Below, piece by piece: positions 1 to 8,149 of a stretch of DNA of 33,429 bases. Position numbers and translations under genes: made by a program. The stretch is taken from contig JAIENA010000309.1 in NCBI GenBank assembly GCA_019751755.1, positions 1-33,429 of the forward strand, read 5' to 3'. Source of the stretch: Burkholderiaceae bacterium (GTDB lineage: Bacteria; Pseudomonadota; Gammaproteobacteria; Burkholderiales; Burkholderiaceae_D). The number at the start of each line of letters is the position of its first letter. Position 1 is the first letter of the stretch. The notes under the pieces are model-generated. The model did no database searches. It had not been told where the DNA came from and saw nothing but the letters and a program-made list of their open reading frames with translations.

Positions 1-74
1 GGTCGGGATGTTGGTCGGGGGGCGCGGAATGGCTCATAGGCGCAGTGTAGCGCCCGGGCCGGTCAGTGCGCCAC

Positions 75-671
75 TCATGGTGGTTTGCGGCGCGCCCGCC
101 ACTGGGCGATATAGCGTCGCAGCAGGCGCAGCCAGCGTACCCCGTTGCGGCCATGGTGCGCCGGATCGGGTTGTCGTTGCAGCGATAGGCGCCATTGCCG
201 GGCATGCGTGGCCAGTTGCCGCACTTGCCGCCAGGCCCGGGTGGCGCGCAAGCGGCCGATCCAATGGTCGCGCAGCGTGATAAAGCGGCCATGGCACCAG
301 GCAAACCACGCCAGCCGCATCAGGGCCGGCTCGGTCAACGCATAAATGCGGGCAACCAGGGCCGCGCCCGCCACTTTGGCGATCACGATGGTGCAGATGC
401 CGGTCAGCGCGTGCCCTTGGGCAATGGCGAACAGCGCCAGGATCTTGACGGGAAACAGCGCCAGTCCCGGCAAGACAAACAGGCACAGCGCGGGTACCGG
501 CTCCAGTGCGGCGATCCAGGCCCGCACCCGGGGCAGCGGCACCCGCCGCGCCAGCGCCGCCATCAGGCGGCCACCGAGGTGCCACAGCCACTCTTCCAGC
601 AGCAGGGTCAATGCCGCCAGGTAGACCAAGGGAGCCAGCAGGCGGCGCCTGAGTGTGTACAATCGCTTCAT
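75..671 (-). CDS. Small membrane protein of unknown function
   Basis: A 198-residue protein that I do not recognise as a named family. The N-terminus is basic (MKRLYTLRRRL) and followed by a hydrophobic segment at about residues 11-40. A second, longer hydrophobic stretch at about residues 57-110 (LCLFVLPGLALFPVKILALF and onward) could form two further membrane helices. The C-terminal third is rich in Arg, Trp, His and Gln, so a cytoplasmic basic tail is likely. It is divergent from greB with only 37 bp between the start codons, so the two promoters must overlap. The ATG at 669-671 is the only sensible start. Codon use matches the neighbours and the frame is intact, so I believe it is a real gene. 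An integral inner-membrane location is an inference from hydrophobicity. Confidence 0.7.
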   Translation of the reverse strand: MKRLYTLRRRLLAPLVYLAALTLLLEEWLWHLGGRLMAALARRVPLPRVRAWIAALEPVPALCLFVLPGLALFPVKILALFAIAQGHALTGICTIVIAKVAGAALVARIYALTEPALMRLAWFAWCHGRFITLRDHWIGRLRATRAWRQVRQLATHARQWRLSLQRQPDPAHHGRNGVRWLRLLRRYIAQWRARRKPP

Positions 672-708
672 GGTTTGATAATAATGGAAACACCCTTAAA
701 AATTGGTT

Positions 709-1272
709 ATGAACAAAGCATTTGTCAAAGAAAGCGACGGCGACGAGGACGACGAGGACCTGCAAGGGGCGCCGCCGATTCCCAAGGGCTCGAAAAATTA
801 CATCACGCCGGCCGGCTACCAGCGCATCCGGCAGGAATTACTGCAACTGATCGACGATGAGCGGCCGGAGGTGGTGAAAGTGGTGCACTGGGCCGCGTCG
901 AATGGCGACCGCTCGGAAAATGGCGACTATATCTATGGCAAGAAGCGGCTGCGGGAAATCGATCGCCGCATCCGTTTCCTCACCAAGCGCCTGGACCTGG
1001 CGGAAGTGGTGGATCCCAGCGTCCACCATGGCAGCGACCAGGTGTTCTTTGGCGCCACCGTGACGTATGCGAAACAGGATGGCGAAGAACATACGATCAC
1101 GATCGTCGGAATCGATGAGTTTGATCCTTTGAAGGGCAAAGTCAGCTGGATCTCGCCGATTGCCCGCACGCTGACCAAGGCCCGTGAAGGCGACACGGTG
1201 GTGCTGCACACGCCGACCGGCGTGGAAGAACTCGATATCGTGGAAGTGACGTACCCGGCCCCGGGAGATTAA
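709..1272 (+). CDS. greB: Transcription elongation factor GreB
   Basis: GreB binds the secondary channel of RNA polymerase and stimulates cleavage of backtracked transcripts. The protein is 187 residues from the ATG at 709; a TTG two codons upstream is possible but less likely. The N-terminal coiled-coil domain shows the GreB signature VVHWAASNGDRSENGDYIY followed by KKRLREIDRRIRFLTKR, which contains the acidic Asp/Glu tip used to coordinate the catalytic metal. The C-terminal FKBP-like domain ends near VEVTYPAPGD. Compared with the usual length of about 160 residues there is an acidic N-terminal extension (ESDGDEDDEDLQGAPP). No strong Shine-Dalgarno precedes the start; the nearest purine run is GGAAA about 20 bases upstream. 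The gene converges on the RSH gene with 21 bp between the two. Confidence 0.95.
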   Translation: MNKAFVKESDGDEDDEDLQGAPPIPKGSKNYITPAGYQRIRQELLQLIDDERPEVVKVVHWAASNGDRSENGDYIYGKKRLREIDRRIRFLTKRLDLAEVVDPSVHHGSDQVFFGATVTYAKQDGEEHTITIVGIDEFDPLKGKVSWISPIARTLTKAREGDTVVLHTPTGVEELDIVEVTYPAPGD

Positions 1273-1293
1273 TCCCCTGGCGCCGGGCGCCGG

Positions 1294-3579
1294 TCAGCTG
1301 CGTTCGCGCAGCACCCGGTTGACGCCAGCGACTTTGCGTATATTGCGCAGCAAGCCGGCCAGGTGCACGCGATCCTTGACCTGCACCGTGAAGCGCAACT
1401 GGTGCAGCACGTGTTCGGCGTCTTCATCCATGCCGACAAAGGTGATGTTGGCGTCGGATTCGCCGATTTCCGCCGCCACCCGCGCCAGGATGCCTTTCTC
1501 GTTTTCAATCAGCAGCTTGATGCGGCAGTCGAAGCGGCGGTTGATGTCGTGGCCCCATTTGACGGGAATCCAGCGGTCCGGCTCCTTCTGGCGCTGGCGC
1601 TTGGCAATCGAGCAGTCGGTGGTGTGCACCAATAAACCCTGGTCGCGTCGCAACTGGCCGATGATGCCGTCGCCGGGGATCGGCTGGCAGCACTGGGCCA
1701 ACTGGACCGACACCCCTTCGCTGCCGCAAATCGTCACCGGCTCCAGTTCCGCCGCGCTGTTGTGATCGACCGGCATGGCGGCCGACTCGCCGCCGATCAG
1801 GCCAAAGATATGGCGCGCCACCAGCGCCGCCATGCGCTTGCCGATACCGATGTCGGCATACAGTTCATCGAGCGACTTGGCCGACGATTCATTGAGCAGG
1901 CGTTCGGCCAGCGGCTCCGGCAAGGCCGGGTCGATATTGGCCACGGCCAGCGCGTGCGCCAGCAATTGCTTGCCGAGCTCGATCGATTCCGGCAGGTTGA
2001 TGGTGCGCAGGTGGTGGCGGATCGCGGAGCGGGCTTTGCCCGTGCGCACAAAGCTGAGCCAGCCGGGGCTGGGGCGCGATTGCTGGTCCGTGATGATCTC
2101 AATGATATCGCCGTTGCGCAGTTCGGTGCGCAGCGGCACCGCGTCGCCATTGATATTGACGCCCACCGTGTGGTCGCCAATCCCGGTGTGGATCGCGTAG
2201 GCGAAATCGATCGGCGTGGCGCCCCGTGGCAGGGCGATGATTTTCGATTTCGGCGTGAAGACGTAGACCGAATCGGGGAACAGGTCGACCTTGACGTGTT
2301 CCAGGAATTCGGCCGAGTCGCCGGTTTGCTGCTGGATGTCGAGCAGCGATTGCAGCCACGCGTGGGTGCGCTGCTGCAAATCGGTCATGCTGGTGTCGCC
2401 GGTTTTATACAGCCAGTGCGCGGCCACGCCGGACTCGGCCGTGCGGTGCATTTCCTGGGTGCGGATCTGAAATTCGACCGGCGTGCCGTACGGACCAATC
2501 AAGGTGGTGTGCAGCGACTGGTAGCCGTTCAGCTTGCGGATCGCGATGTAATCCTTGAACTTGCCCGGCATTGGCTTGTACAGCGAGTGCAGGGTGCCCA
2601 GCGCCACATAGCAATGCTGGAAATTGTCGACCACGACACGGAAGCCATACACGTCCAGCACCTGGGAAAAACTCAGCTTCTTGCTGCGCATCTTTTTATA
2701 GATGCCATACAGGGTCTTCTCGCGGCCATACACTTCGGCCTCGATGCTGGCGGCCGCCAGCGTGTTTTTGACCGATTCGAGGATTTTCTTGACCACTTCG
2801 CGGCGGTTGCCCCGGGCCGCTTTGACGGCCTTGGCCAGCACGTGGTAACGCAGCGGGTGCAGGTGCGAGAACGACAGGTCCTGCAATTCGCGGTAAATAT
2901 TGTTCAGGCCCAGGCGGTGCGCGATCGGCACGTACACTTCCATGGTTTCGCCCGCGATGCGGCGTTTCTTGGCGGGCGCCATCACATCCAGCGTGCGCAT
3001 GTTGTGCAGGCGGTCGGCCAGCTTGATCAGGATCACGCGCACATCGGAGGCCATCGCCAGCAGCATCTTGCGGAAGTTTTCCGCCTGCGCTTCGATCTGG
3101 CTCTGGAATTCGATTTTCTCCAGCTTCGACAGGCCATCGACCAGGTGCGCCACTGGCGCGCCAAAGCGCTCGATCAATTCTTCTTTCTTGACGTCCTGGT
3201 CTTCCATCACGTCGTGCAGCAAGGCTGCCATGATGGCTTGCGCGTCGAGTTTCCAGTCGGCGCAGATTTCCGCGACGGCGATCGGATGGGAAATATACGG
3301 TTCACCGGACTTGCGGACCTGGCCGAGATGCATCTCGTCCGAAAAGCGGTACGCTTCCTTGACCTTTTTCAGGTCGGCTGCCGACATGTATTCGGACAGT
3401 TTTTCAGTCAGGTGGGTGACGGACGCAACGCCCGCGGTCAGGGTAGGGGTAGCCAGTGGCGAAGAGGGCACGGGAGACGATAGGGAAGGTGGTGAAGCGG
3501 GACCGCCCGGCTCGTTGCTGGCCGGGCGCTGGGCCCGGCTGGCGGGCTTGCCTGTTACATCGTCAGGAGTCAGGTTCAT
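1294..3579 (-). CDS. spoT: Bifunctional (p)ppGpp synthetase/hydrolase (RSH, SpoT type)
   Basis: This 761-residue cytoplasmic enzyme makes and degrades the alarmone (p)ppGpp. Domains in order: an HD hydrolase domain (HPIAVAEICADW near 98, catalytic LLHDVMED with His-Asp at 122-123, KLADRLHNMRTL at 186-197); a synthetase domain (VYGREKTLYGIYKKMR near 283, GYQSLHTT at 352-359); a TGS domain beginning near VYVFTPKSKIIALPRGATPI; and a C-terminal ACT domain (GILARVAAEIGESDANITFV). Intact HD residues argue for a bifunctional SpoT/Rel enzyme rather than RelA. The first 55 residues are a low-complexity Pro/Ser/Ala extension and no good Shine-Dalgarno precedes the ATG at 3579, so the true start could be further downstream. 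It lies 68 bp behind rpoZ on the same strand, as in the gmk-rpoZ-spoT order of many proteobacteria. Confidence 0.95.
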   Translation of the reverse strand: MNLTPDDVTGKPASRAQRPASNEPGGPASPPSLSSPVPSSPLATPTLTAGVASVTHLTEKLSEYMSAADLKKVKEAYRFSDEMHLGQVRKSGEPYISHPIAVAEICADWKLDAQAIMAALLHDVMEDQDVKKEELIERFGAPVAHLVDGLSKLEKIEFQSQIEAQAENFRKMLLAMASDVRVILIKLADRLHNMRTLDVMAPAKKRRIAGETMEVYVPIAHRLGLNNIYRELQDLSFSHLHPLRYHVLAKAVKAARGNRREVVKKILESVKNTLAAASIEAEVYGREKTLYGIYKKMRSKKLSFSQVLDVYGFRVVVDNFQHCYVALGTLHSLYKPMPGKFKDYIAIRKLNGYQSLHTTLIGPYGTPVEFQIRTQEMHRTAESGVAAHWLYKTGDTSMTDLQQRTHAWLQSLLDIQQQTGDSAEFLEHVKVDLFPDSVYVFTPKSKIIALPRGATPIDFAYAIHTGIGDHTVGVNINGDAVPLRTELRNGDIIEIITDQQSRPSPGWLSFVRTGKARSAIRHHLRTINLPESIELGKQLLAHALAVANIDPALPEPLAERLLNESSAKSLDELYADIGIGKRMAALVARHIFGLIGGESAAMPVDHNSAAELEPVTICGSEGVSVQLAQCCQPIPGDGIIGQLRRDQGLLVHTTDCSIAKRQRQKEPDRWIPVKWGHDINRRFDCRIKLLIENEKGILARVAAEIGESDANITFVGMDEDAEHVLHQLRFTVQVKDRVHLAGLLRNIRKVAGVNRVLRERS

Positions 3580-3629
3580 ACGGGTCCAGAGTCAACGTTG
3601 TAAACGTTCGAACCGCGTCTGCAAGTGAA

Positions 3630-3644
3630 GGGCGCAAGGCGCCC
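3630..3644 (-). terminator. Hairpin between rpoZ and the RSH gene
   Basis: A perfect 6-bp inverted repeat (GGGCGC, 3-base loop, GCGCCC) begins four bases after the rpoZ stop codon. On the minus strand it is followed by TTCACTTG, not a clean U-tract. It could act as a partial terminator or an mRNA 3-prime stabiliser that tunes expression of the downstream RSH gene. The function is inferred. Confidence 0.35.
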
Positions 3645-3647
3645 AGC

Positions 3648-3851
3648 TTACATAGGAACCTTTTTCAGCATTTCCAGGCCGACTTTACCGGCCGCGATCT
3701 CGCGCAGTGCAACAACGGTAGGTTTATCCTTGGCATCCACTTTCGGGGTGTGGCCTTGCAGCAGCTGGCGGGCGCGATAGGTCGCCGCCAGAGTCAGCTG
3801 GAAACGGTTAGGGATAGTTTTCAGGCAATCTTCAATGGTGATACGGGCCAT
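3648..3851 (-). CDS. rpoZ: RNA polymerase omega subunit
   Basis: The 67-residue omega subunit helps fold and assemble the beta-prime subunit of RNA polymerase and forms part of a ppGpp site on the enzyme in E. coli. The sequence begins [20 protein letters not shown] and continues with [10 protein letters not shown], the conserved N-terminal core of the family. It ends with [12 protein letters not shown], shorter than the 91 residues of E. coli and similar to other betaproteobacterial omegas as I recall them. A strong Shine-Dalgarno (GGAGTAA) lies just upstream of the ATG on the minus strand. It sits between gmk and the RSH gene, which links an alarmone enzyme with an alarmone-responsive polymerase subunit. 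Confidence 0.96.
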   Translation of the reverse strand: MARITIEDCLKTIPNRFQLTLAATYRARQLLQGHTPKVDAKDKPTVVALREIAAGKVGLEMLKKVPM

Positions 3852-3886
3852 CTGTTACTCCAATTCGGGTGTGCTTATTTAAACAT

Positions 3887-3914
3887 GGGTGCCGGGCCTT
3901 CAGGCCGGGCATCC
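3887..3914 (-). terminator. Imperfect hairpin between gmk and rpoZ
   Basis: An inverted repeat with a TTCA tetraloop at 3899-3902 pairs GGGTGCCGGGCC with GGCCGGGCATCC, allowing one G-G mismatch and one G-U pair. On the minus strand it is followed by CATGTTTAAAT, a weak U-rich tail. It is probably a leaky intra-operon terminator or RNA-processing stem; the role is inferred. Confidence 0.4.
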
Positions 3915-3929
3915 ACATATGAGTACGGA

Positions 3930-4577
3930 TTATTCCGCGTGTTCCGCGTGGATGCCCAGTTGGGCGAAGAGCGAGACGTTGCGTGCTGCTTGCTGCGAGA
4001 ACCTGCAGCGGGCTGCCCGGACAATCGCATTCAACTCGGCCAGGGCGACGGGAAAGTCTTGGTTGATAATAACATACTCAAACTCGGGCGCGTGTGCGAT
4101 TTCGCCGCCCGCCGCCAGCAGGCGCCGCGTGATCACATGCGGCTCATCCTGGCCGCGCTTGTGCAGGCGTTCTTCCAGCGCCTGGATCGACGGCGGCAAG
4201 ATAAAGATGCCGGCCGCCAGCGGGAATTGCTTTTTCACTTGGCGCGCGCCTTGCCAGTCGATCTCCAGCAGGATGTCGGTGCCGGCTTTCATTTGCTCTT
4301 CGACGAAGATGCGCGAGGTGCCATAGTAATTGCCGTGCACTTCCGCCCATTCGAGGAATTCGCCGGCCTGTGCGCGCGCGATAAAGTCTTCCGCGGTCGT
4401 GAAGAAGTATTCGCGGCCGTGCTCTTCGCCCGGACGGGGCTGGCGCGTCGTGGTCGAGATCGACAACTTGATGGCGGGTTCCTGTGCCAGCAAGGCGTTG
4501 ACCAGCGTGGATTTGCCGGCGCCGGACGGCGCGGCCACCATGAACAGGCTGCCAGAAAATGCGTGAGGTAGGCTCAT
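3930..4577 (-). CDS. gmk: Guanylate kinase
   Basis: Guanylate kinase phosphorylates GMP and dGMP to the diphosphates with ATP and is essential for GTP supply. The protein is 215 residues from the ATG at 4577 (E. coli 207). The P-loop APSGAGKST is at residues 16-24. The GMP-binding region includes [19 protein letters not shown] and [17 protein letters not shown], with [14 protein letters not shown] after it. An in-frame start at 4625 would add 16 residues ([16 protein letters not shown]) that do not belong to the family, and AGAAAG precedes the chosen start. It leads the gmk-rpoZ-RSH series on the minus strand and is divergent from the TetR gene, with 147 bp between them. Confidence 0.96.
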   Translation of the reverse strand: MSLPHAFSGSLFMVAAPSGAGKSTLVNALLAQEPAIKLSISTTTRQPRPGEEHGREYFFTTAEDFIARAQAGEFLEWAEVHGNYYGTSRIFVEEQMKAGTDILLEIDWQGARQVKKQFPLAAGIFILPPSIQALEERLHKRGQDEPHVITRRLLAAGGEIAHAPEFEYVIINQDFPVALAELNAIVRAARCRFSQQAARNVSLFAQLGIHAEHAE

Positions 4578-4631
4578 GTTGTGCTTTCTGTAACTGGTGG
4601 GCCGTACACAAGTACGCTCGCCCAAAGGCGT

Positions 4632-4660
4632 ATTTTATCAAGGCTTGCTCCAGATCACCA
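4632..4660 (-). promoter_or_regulatory. Candidate promoter of gmk
   Basis: On the minus strand TGGTGA (4660-4655) and TAAAAT (4637-4632) are separated by 17 bp. The -10 matches five of six consensus bases; the -35 matches only three. The implied leader of about 50 bases contains a small perfect inverted repeat (CGTAC-ACAA-GTACG, 4603-4616). Confidence 0.4.
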
Positions 4661-4688
4661 CTTTCGTGCAAGCGCTCTTATTTTTTAC

Positions 4689-4717
4689 TTGATGCTAGAC
4701 CGACTGGTCTATAGAAT
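4689..4717 (+). promoter_or_regulatory. Promoter of the TetR/hydrolase operon with embedded operator
   Basis: TTGATG (4689-4694) and TAGAAT (4712-4717) are separated by exactly 17 bp, a good sigma-70 arrangement. A perfect inverted repeat TAGACC-GACT-GGTCTA (4696-4711) fills the spacer. The half-sites match the TAGACC-N4-GGTCTA box that I recall for the TetR-family repressor NemR. Binding here would occlude RNA polymerase, so autorepression by the adjacent TetR protein is the natural inference. Transcription would begin about six or seven bases after the -10, almost at the ATG at 4725. Confidence 0.75.
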
Positions 4718-4724
4718 GAGTTGC

Positions 4725-5321
4725 ATGAATACCATCCCCGACAAAAAGACCCCGCCGCCCGGCACCCGCGAACGCCTGGTGGGCGCCATGATCCGCACCC
4801 TGCAAACCCGTGGCCTGCACGGCGCCGGGCTGAACGAGATTCTGGCGCTGGCGCAGGCGCCGAAAGGCGTGCTGTACCACCATTTCCCGGGCGGTAAAAC
4901 CGCGCTGGCGGTGGCCGCGATCGAAGCGACCGTGGCCTGGTCGTGCAGCGGGCTGGATAAATTGCTTGCCACCCACGACCAGCCGGCCGACGCCCTGCGC
5001 GCATGGGTCGGGAGCGCCGTGAAAGGCCTGGACGACAGTGGTTTTGAAATCGGCTGTCCGCTGGCGACGGTGGCGCTGGAAACGACCCCGGCCGATGTTG
5101 AATTGCGCACCGCATTGGCGCAGGGCTTCGATGCGCTCCGCCGGCGTATCGTCCAGGCACTGGTGCTGGTTGGTCATGATGAAGTGCGTGCGCAGGGCCT
5201 GGCGGCACTGATGGTGGCCGCGTATGAAGGCGGCTTGCTGCAGGCGCGCGTGGCCAATGACGTGGCGCCGATGTTGCAGGCCACGGAAACCTTGCTGTTG
5301 TTGTTAAACCCTAAACCCTAA
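4725..5321 (+). CDS. TetR/AcrR family transcriptional repressor
   Basis: A 198-residue TetR-family regulator. The N-terminal helix-turn-helix is clear: TRERLVGAMIRTLQTRGLHG, then LNEILALAQAPKGVLYHHFP with recognition-helix signature KGVLYHHF. The C-terminal ligand-binding domain (ALRAWVGSAVKGLDDSGFEI, GCPLATVALET) resembles the LmrA/YxaF-like subgroup; the GCP.AT motif is what I use to place it there. Of the in-frame starts I chose the ATG at 4725 because those upstream (4716 and earlier) overlap the promoter. The hydrolase starts 16 bp after its stop, so the two form an operon that the regulator probably represses through the palindrome at 4696-4711. The inducer is unknown; an electrophile or other small toxic molecule is possible given related NemR-type operators. 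Confidence 0.92.
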   Translation: MNTIPDKKTPPPGTRERLVGAMIRTLQTRGLHGAGLNEILALAQAPKGVLYHHFPGGKTALAVAAIEATVAWSCSGLDKLLATHDQPADALRAWVGSAVKGLDDSGFEIGCPLATVALETTPADVELRTALAQGFDALRRRIVQALVLVGHDEVRAQGLAALMVAAYEGGLLQARVANDVAPMLQATETLLLLLNPKP

Positions 5322-5337
5322 GCCCCAAGGAGTCGTC

Positions 5338-6234
5338 ATGAACACCACCGCAGCCCAGGCGCTGACCATCCATGCCGCCGACGGCTACCCGCTGGCCGTG
5401 CTGCGCTACCCGGCACGCGGCCCGGAGCGGGCGCGCCTGATCGTGGCCGGCGCCACCGGCGTGCCGCAAGGTTTTTATCGCCGCTTCGCCGAGTTTGCCG
5501 CCAGTCGCGGTTACACGGTGCTGACCATCGATTACCGTGGCATCGGGCAATCGAAATCGGGCAAGCTGCGGGGTTTCCGCGCCAGCTTCCTGGACTGGGC
5601 CCGGCTCGACCTGGCTGCCGTGGTGGAGGCCGCGTGCGCGCTGCCATCGACGGCGCCGCTCTATATGGTAGGTCACTCGTTTGGCGGTCATGCGTTGGGC
5701 CTGCTGCCGAACCACGCGAAAATCGACGGCCTGTATGCGTTCGGCACCGGCGCCGGCTGGCATGGCTGGATGCCGCCGCTGGAGCGCCTGCGGGTGCGGT
5801 TCATGTGGCATGTGGCGGGCCCGCTGCTGGTGCGCTGGAAAGGATTCCTGGCCTGGAAAAAGCTGGGCATGGGCGAAGACTTGCCGCTGGGCGTGTATAC
5901 CCAATGGAAACGCTGGTGCCATTACCCCCATTACTTCTTTGACGATCCGGAAATGGGGCAGGTGGCGCGCGATTTCGCCCAGGTGCGGGCGCCGATCATG
6001 GCCGTCAACGCCGACGACGACCTGTGGGCGCCGCCCGATTCGCGCAATGCCTTCATGACCGGCTACCGCAATGCGCCGTGGAGCGGCATTGATATCGATC
6101 CCAAGCGCTCGGGGATCGGCGCCATTGGCCACATGGGCTATTTCCGCCCCCATGCGCAAGCTTTGTGGGAGCCGGCGCTGGCGTGGTTCGAGGGCTTGGG
6201 CGGGCAGCGCCCGTCGAGTCGTCCCACGCTGTAG
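5338..6234 (+). CDS. Alpha/beta hydrolase (COG4757-like)
   Basis: A 298-residue predicted serine hydrolase with an alpha/beta fold. The nucleophile elbow is MVGHSFGGHALGL. The acid is likely the Asp in AVNADDDLWAPPDS and the base the His in AIGHMGYFRP. An N-terminal oxyanion-side strand reads ARLIVAGATGVPQGFYRRFA, followed by YTVLTIDYRGIGQSKSGKLR. These features match the uncharacterised COG4757 type of hydrolase. It has no signal peptide, so it is cytoplasmic. A strong AAGGAG Shine-Dalgarno lies at 5327-5332. It is co-transcribed with the TetR gene and is presumably its regulated target. The substrate (an ester, lactone or thioester) cannot be told from the sequence. Confidence 0.88.
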   Translation: MNTTAAQALTIHAADGYPLAVLRYPARGPERARLIVAGATGVPQGFYRRFAEFAASRGYTVLTIDYRGIGQSKSGKLRGFRASFLDWARLDLAAVVEAACALPSTAPLYMVGHSFGGHALGLLPNHAKIDGLYAFGTGAGWHGWMPPLERLRVRFMWHVAGPLLVRWKGFLAWKKLGMGEDLPLGVYTQWKRWCHYPHYFFDDPEMGQVARDFAQVRAPIMAVNADDDLWAPPDSRNAFMTGYRNAPWSGIDIDPKRSGIGAIGHMGYFRPHAQALWEPALAWFEGLGGQRPSSRPTL

Positions 6235-6251
6235 GACGATCGATTTGATGT

Positions 6252-6284
6252 AAAAAAACCGGCAAGCCTTGCGGCTGCCGGTTT
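6252..6284 (-). terminator. Rho-independent terminator of the NCS2 permease gene
   Basis: A perfect 9-bp stem (AAACCGGCA 6256-6264 with TGCCGGTTT 6276-6284), extended by an inner GCC/GGC pair around a TTGC loop, is followed on the minus strand by seven U residues (A7 at 6252-6258). It lies 20 bp beyond the permease stop and 18 bp beyond the convergent hydrolase stop. On the plus strand there are only three T residues, so it mainly serves the permease and may act weakly for the hydrolase. Confidence 0.85.
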
Positions 6285-6304
6285 GCGCTTGAGGCGTGCA
6301 GGGT

Positions 6305-7690
6305 TTAAATCGCCCAGCCGCCGCCGTAGAAGATCGCCAGCGAGGCGGCGATCGCCACGGTGCCGGTGTTCAGTTTGCGGAACTCGCCGGAAATGACGCG
6401 GCCCACCACCAGGGTGCAGAAGCCCAGCATGATGCCGGTGACGATGTTGCAGGTCAGCAGGATGAACACGGCGCAGACCAGGCCCGACAGGGCATCGACC
6501 TTGTCATCCATGTGCATGCGCGCCACGCTGCCCAGCATCAGCAGGCCGACGTACATCAGCGCTGGTGCGGTGGCGTAGGAGGGCACCAGACCGGCCAGCG
6601 GCGAGAAGAAGATCAGGCCCAGGAACGCGGCGCCAACCACCACGGCCGCCAGGCCGGTACGGGCGCCGGCAGCGGTGCCGACGGTCGATTCAATGTACGC
6701 CGCGGCAGGCGCGCCGCCCACCAGTGCCGAGAAGATCGACGACACGGAGTCGGTGGTCAGGGCGCGGCCGCCATTGTGGATGTAGCCTTTTTCATTGATC
6801 TGGCCCGCTTCGCCAGCCACGGCGCGGATGGTGCCGGTGGCGTCGAACACGGCCGTCATCACCAGGGCCAGCACCGAAGGAATCACCGCCATCGACAGCG
6901 CACCTTGAATATCCATCGCACCGATCAGCGATTTGCCGTCGGCGCCCAGGCTTGGCAGGGCGAACACGCCGGTGAATTTGACGGACGGGTCGAATGCCAG
7001 GCCGGCGGCGGACAGGGCCACCACCACCAGCAGGATGCCGCCAGGGACTTTACGGGCTTCGAAGCCGAAGATGGCCGCCAGGCCAATCAGGCTCATCAGG
7101 ACTGGGAAGGACGTGATGGCGCCCAGTGCGACAGGCAAGCCTTCATGCGGATTTTTTACGACCAGGCCGACGCTGTTGGCGGCGATCAGGAGCAGGAACA
7201 AGCCGATCCCCACGCCGGTGCCGTGCGCCACGCCTTGCGGCAGGTTTTGCAGGATCCACGAGCGCACGCCGGTCACGGAAATGAGCGTAAACACGATCCC
7301 CATCAGGGCCACCGCGCCCAGCGCCACGTTTGGCGACAGGCCTTTGCCCAGTACCAGGCCGAACGCCATGAAGGCGGTCAGCGAGATGGCGCAACCGACC
7401 GCGATCGGCAGGCGGGCCCAAAAGCCCATGATCAGCGAACCAAAGGCAGCCGTCAGGCAGACCGCGACAAACACGGCGCTGACATCGAATCCGGCCTTAC
7501 CCAGCATGCCTGGTACGACGAACACGGAATACACCATGGCCAGGAAGGTTGTGATACCGGCGACGACTTCACGGCGTTGCGTACTGCCACGCGCGGAAAT
7601 CTGGAAATACTCGTCGATCTTGCTGACGGCTTGTGGCGCCGCGGGCGGCGCATCCTGGCTGACGACTGGCCGGAGTTGTGGTTGGCTCAT
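6305..7690 (-). CDS. NCS2 family purine permease (AzgA/GhxP-like)
   Basis: A 461-residue inner-membrane transporter of the NCS2 nucleobase family, AzgA-like branch, expected to import adenine, guanine or hypoxanthine with protons. About 12-14 hydrophobic segments run from residue 45 to the end. Diagnostic stretches are [20 protein letters not shown] near residue 40, [45 protein letters not shown] (the FDATGT motif of this branch) and [20 protein letters not shown]. The N-terminal 25 residues are a Pro/Ala-rich cytoplasmic tail. AGGAG precedes the ATG on the minus strand. It is a single-gene unit ending at a strong terminator. Which purine is preferred cannot be decided; AzgA-like proteins of different preference look alike at this level. 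Confidence 0.93.
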   Translation of the reverse strand: MSQPQLRPVVSQDAPPAAPQAVSKIDEYFQISARGSTQRREVVAGITTFLAMVYSVFVVPGMLGKAGFDVSAVFVAVCLTAAFGSLIMGFWARLPIAVGCAISLTAFMAFGLVLGKGLSPNVALGAVALMGIVFTLISVTGVRSWILQNLPQGVAHGTGVGIGLFLLLIAANSVGLVVKNPHEGLPVALGAITSFPVLMSLIGLAAIFGFEARKVPGGILLVVVALSAAGLAFDPSVKFTGVFALPSLGADGKSLIGAMDIQGALSMAVIPSVLALVMTAVFDATGTIRAVAGEAGQINEKGYIHNGGRALTTDSVSSIFSALVGGAPAAAYIESTVGTAAGARTGLAAVVVGAAFLGLIFFSPLAGLVPSYATAPALMYVGLLMLGSVARMHMDDKVDALSGLVCAVFILLTCNIVTGIMLGFCTLVVGRVISGEFRKLNTGTVAIAASLAIFYGGGWAI

Positions 7691-7741
7691 GCTGTGTTGC
7701 TCCTATCTATTCTCCGCTGATGCGACCATTTACCCCGGCCG

Positions 7742-7780
7742 CCCCAAACGTGTCTGAGTTATGTTTTTTTGGGGTTTTTT
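7742..7780 (+). terminator. Terminator-like hairpin on the plus strand in the permease leader
   Basis: CCCCAAA (7742-7748) can pair with TTTGGGG (7768-7774) across a 19-base loop and is followed by TTTTTT. The shape is that of an intrinsic terminator on the plus strand, but no plus-strand gene lies directly upstream. It might stop antisense transcription into the permease leader, or be chance in a T-rich stretch. Confidence 0.3.
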
Positions 7781-8118
7781 ATATGTTGCGCAGCATTCTT
7801 TTGCTTGCTGACTTCTTGGGCGAGCGCCCAGTCGGTATAGGTAGAGTAGGGTTTACACAGGGGGAGACCGACTACGCCACAGGAATAGCTGCCATACGTC
7901 AAATCTTATGCATAGCAAATTACTACCAAGGTAGAGATCCTTGGTAGCAAGGGGGCGAAGGCCCGGCTGACAGAGGGAAAACCGGGTTGGCCAGGCGGCC
8001 GGGGCGTTGTGCGGCGGCGCGCGATGTAGTCAAGCTTCACGCAACCACGGCGCGAAAAAAATCACTGAGAAAACCTGATGGTGTTGCATATTTTACTCGC
8101 TTGCCGCAAGGGCAATGT

Positions 8119-8149
8119 ACTGATTCAGGCATCAGTGCCGTGACTTTTT
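8119..8149 (+). other. Two competing small hairpins upstream of the CHAT operon
   Basis: ACTGAT-TCAGGC-ATCAGT (8119-8136) and GGCA-TCAG-TGCC (8128-8139) share bases and cannot form together. The second is followed by TGACTTTTT. A third hairpin, TTGCC-GCAAG-GGCAA, lies just upstream at 8101-8115. The arrangement could be an attenuator or an operator; the sequence alone does not decide. Confidence 0.3.

Noticed and set aside
1762..3483. 573-residue open frame on the plus strand opposite the RSH gene
   Set aside because: It mirrors the codons of a well-supported conserved gene on the other strand and has a composition rich in His, Gln, Arg and Val typical of GC-rich antisense frames.
4581..4724. 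Longer TetR protein from an upstream start
   Set aside because: The extra residues overlap the promoter and operator and are not family-like.
6296..7720. 474-residue plus-strand frame opposite the permease
   Set aside because: Gln/His/Gly-rich translation without domains, antisense to a clear NCS2 transporter.
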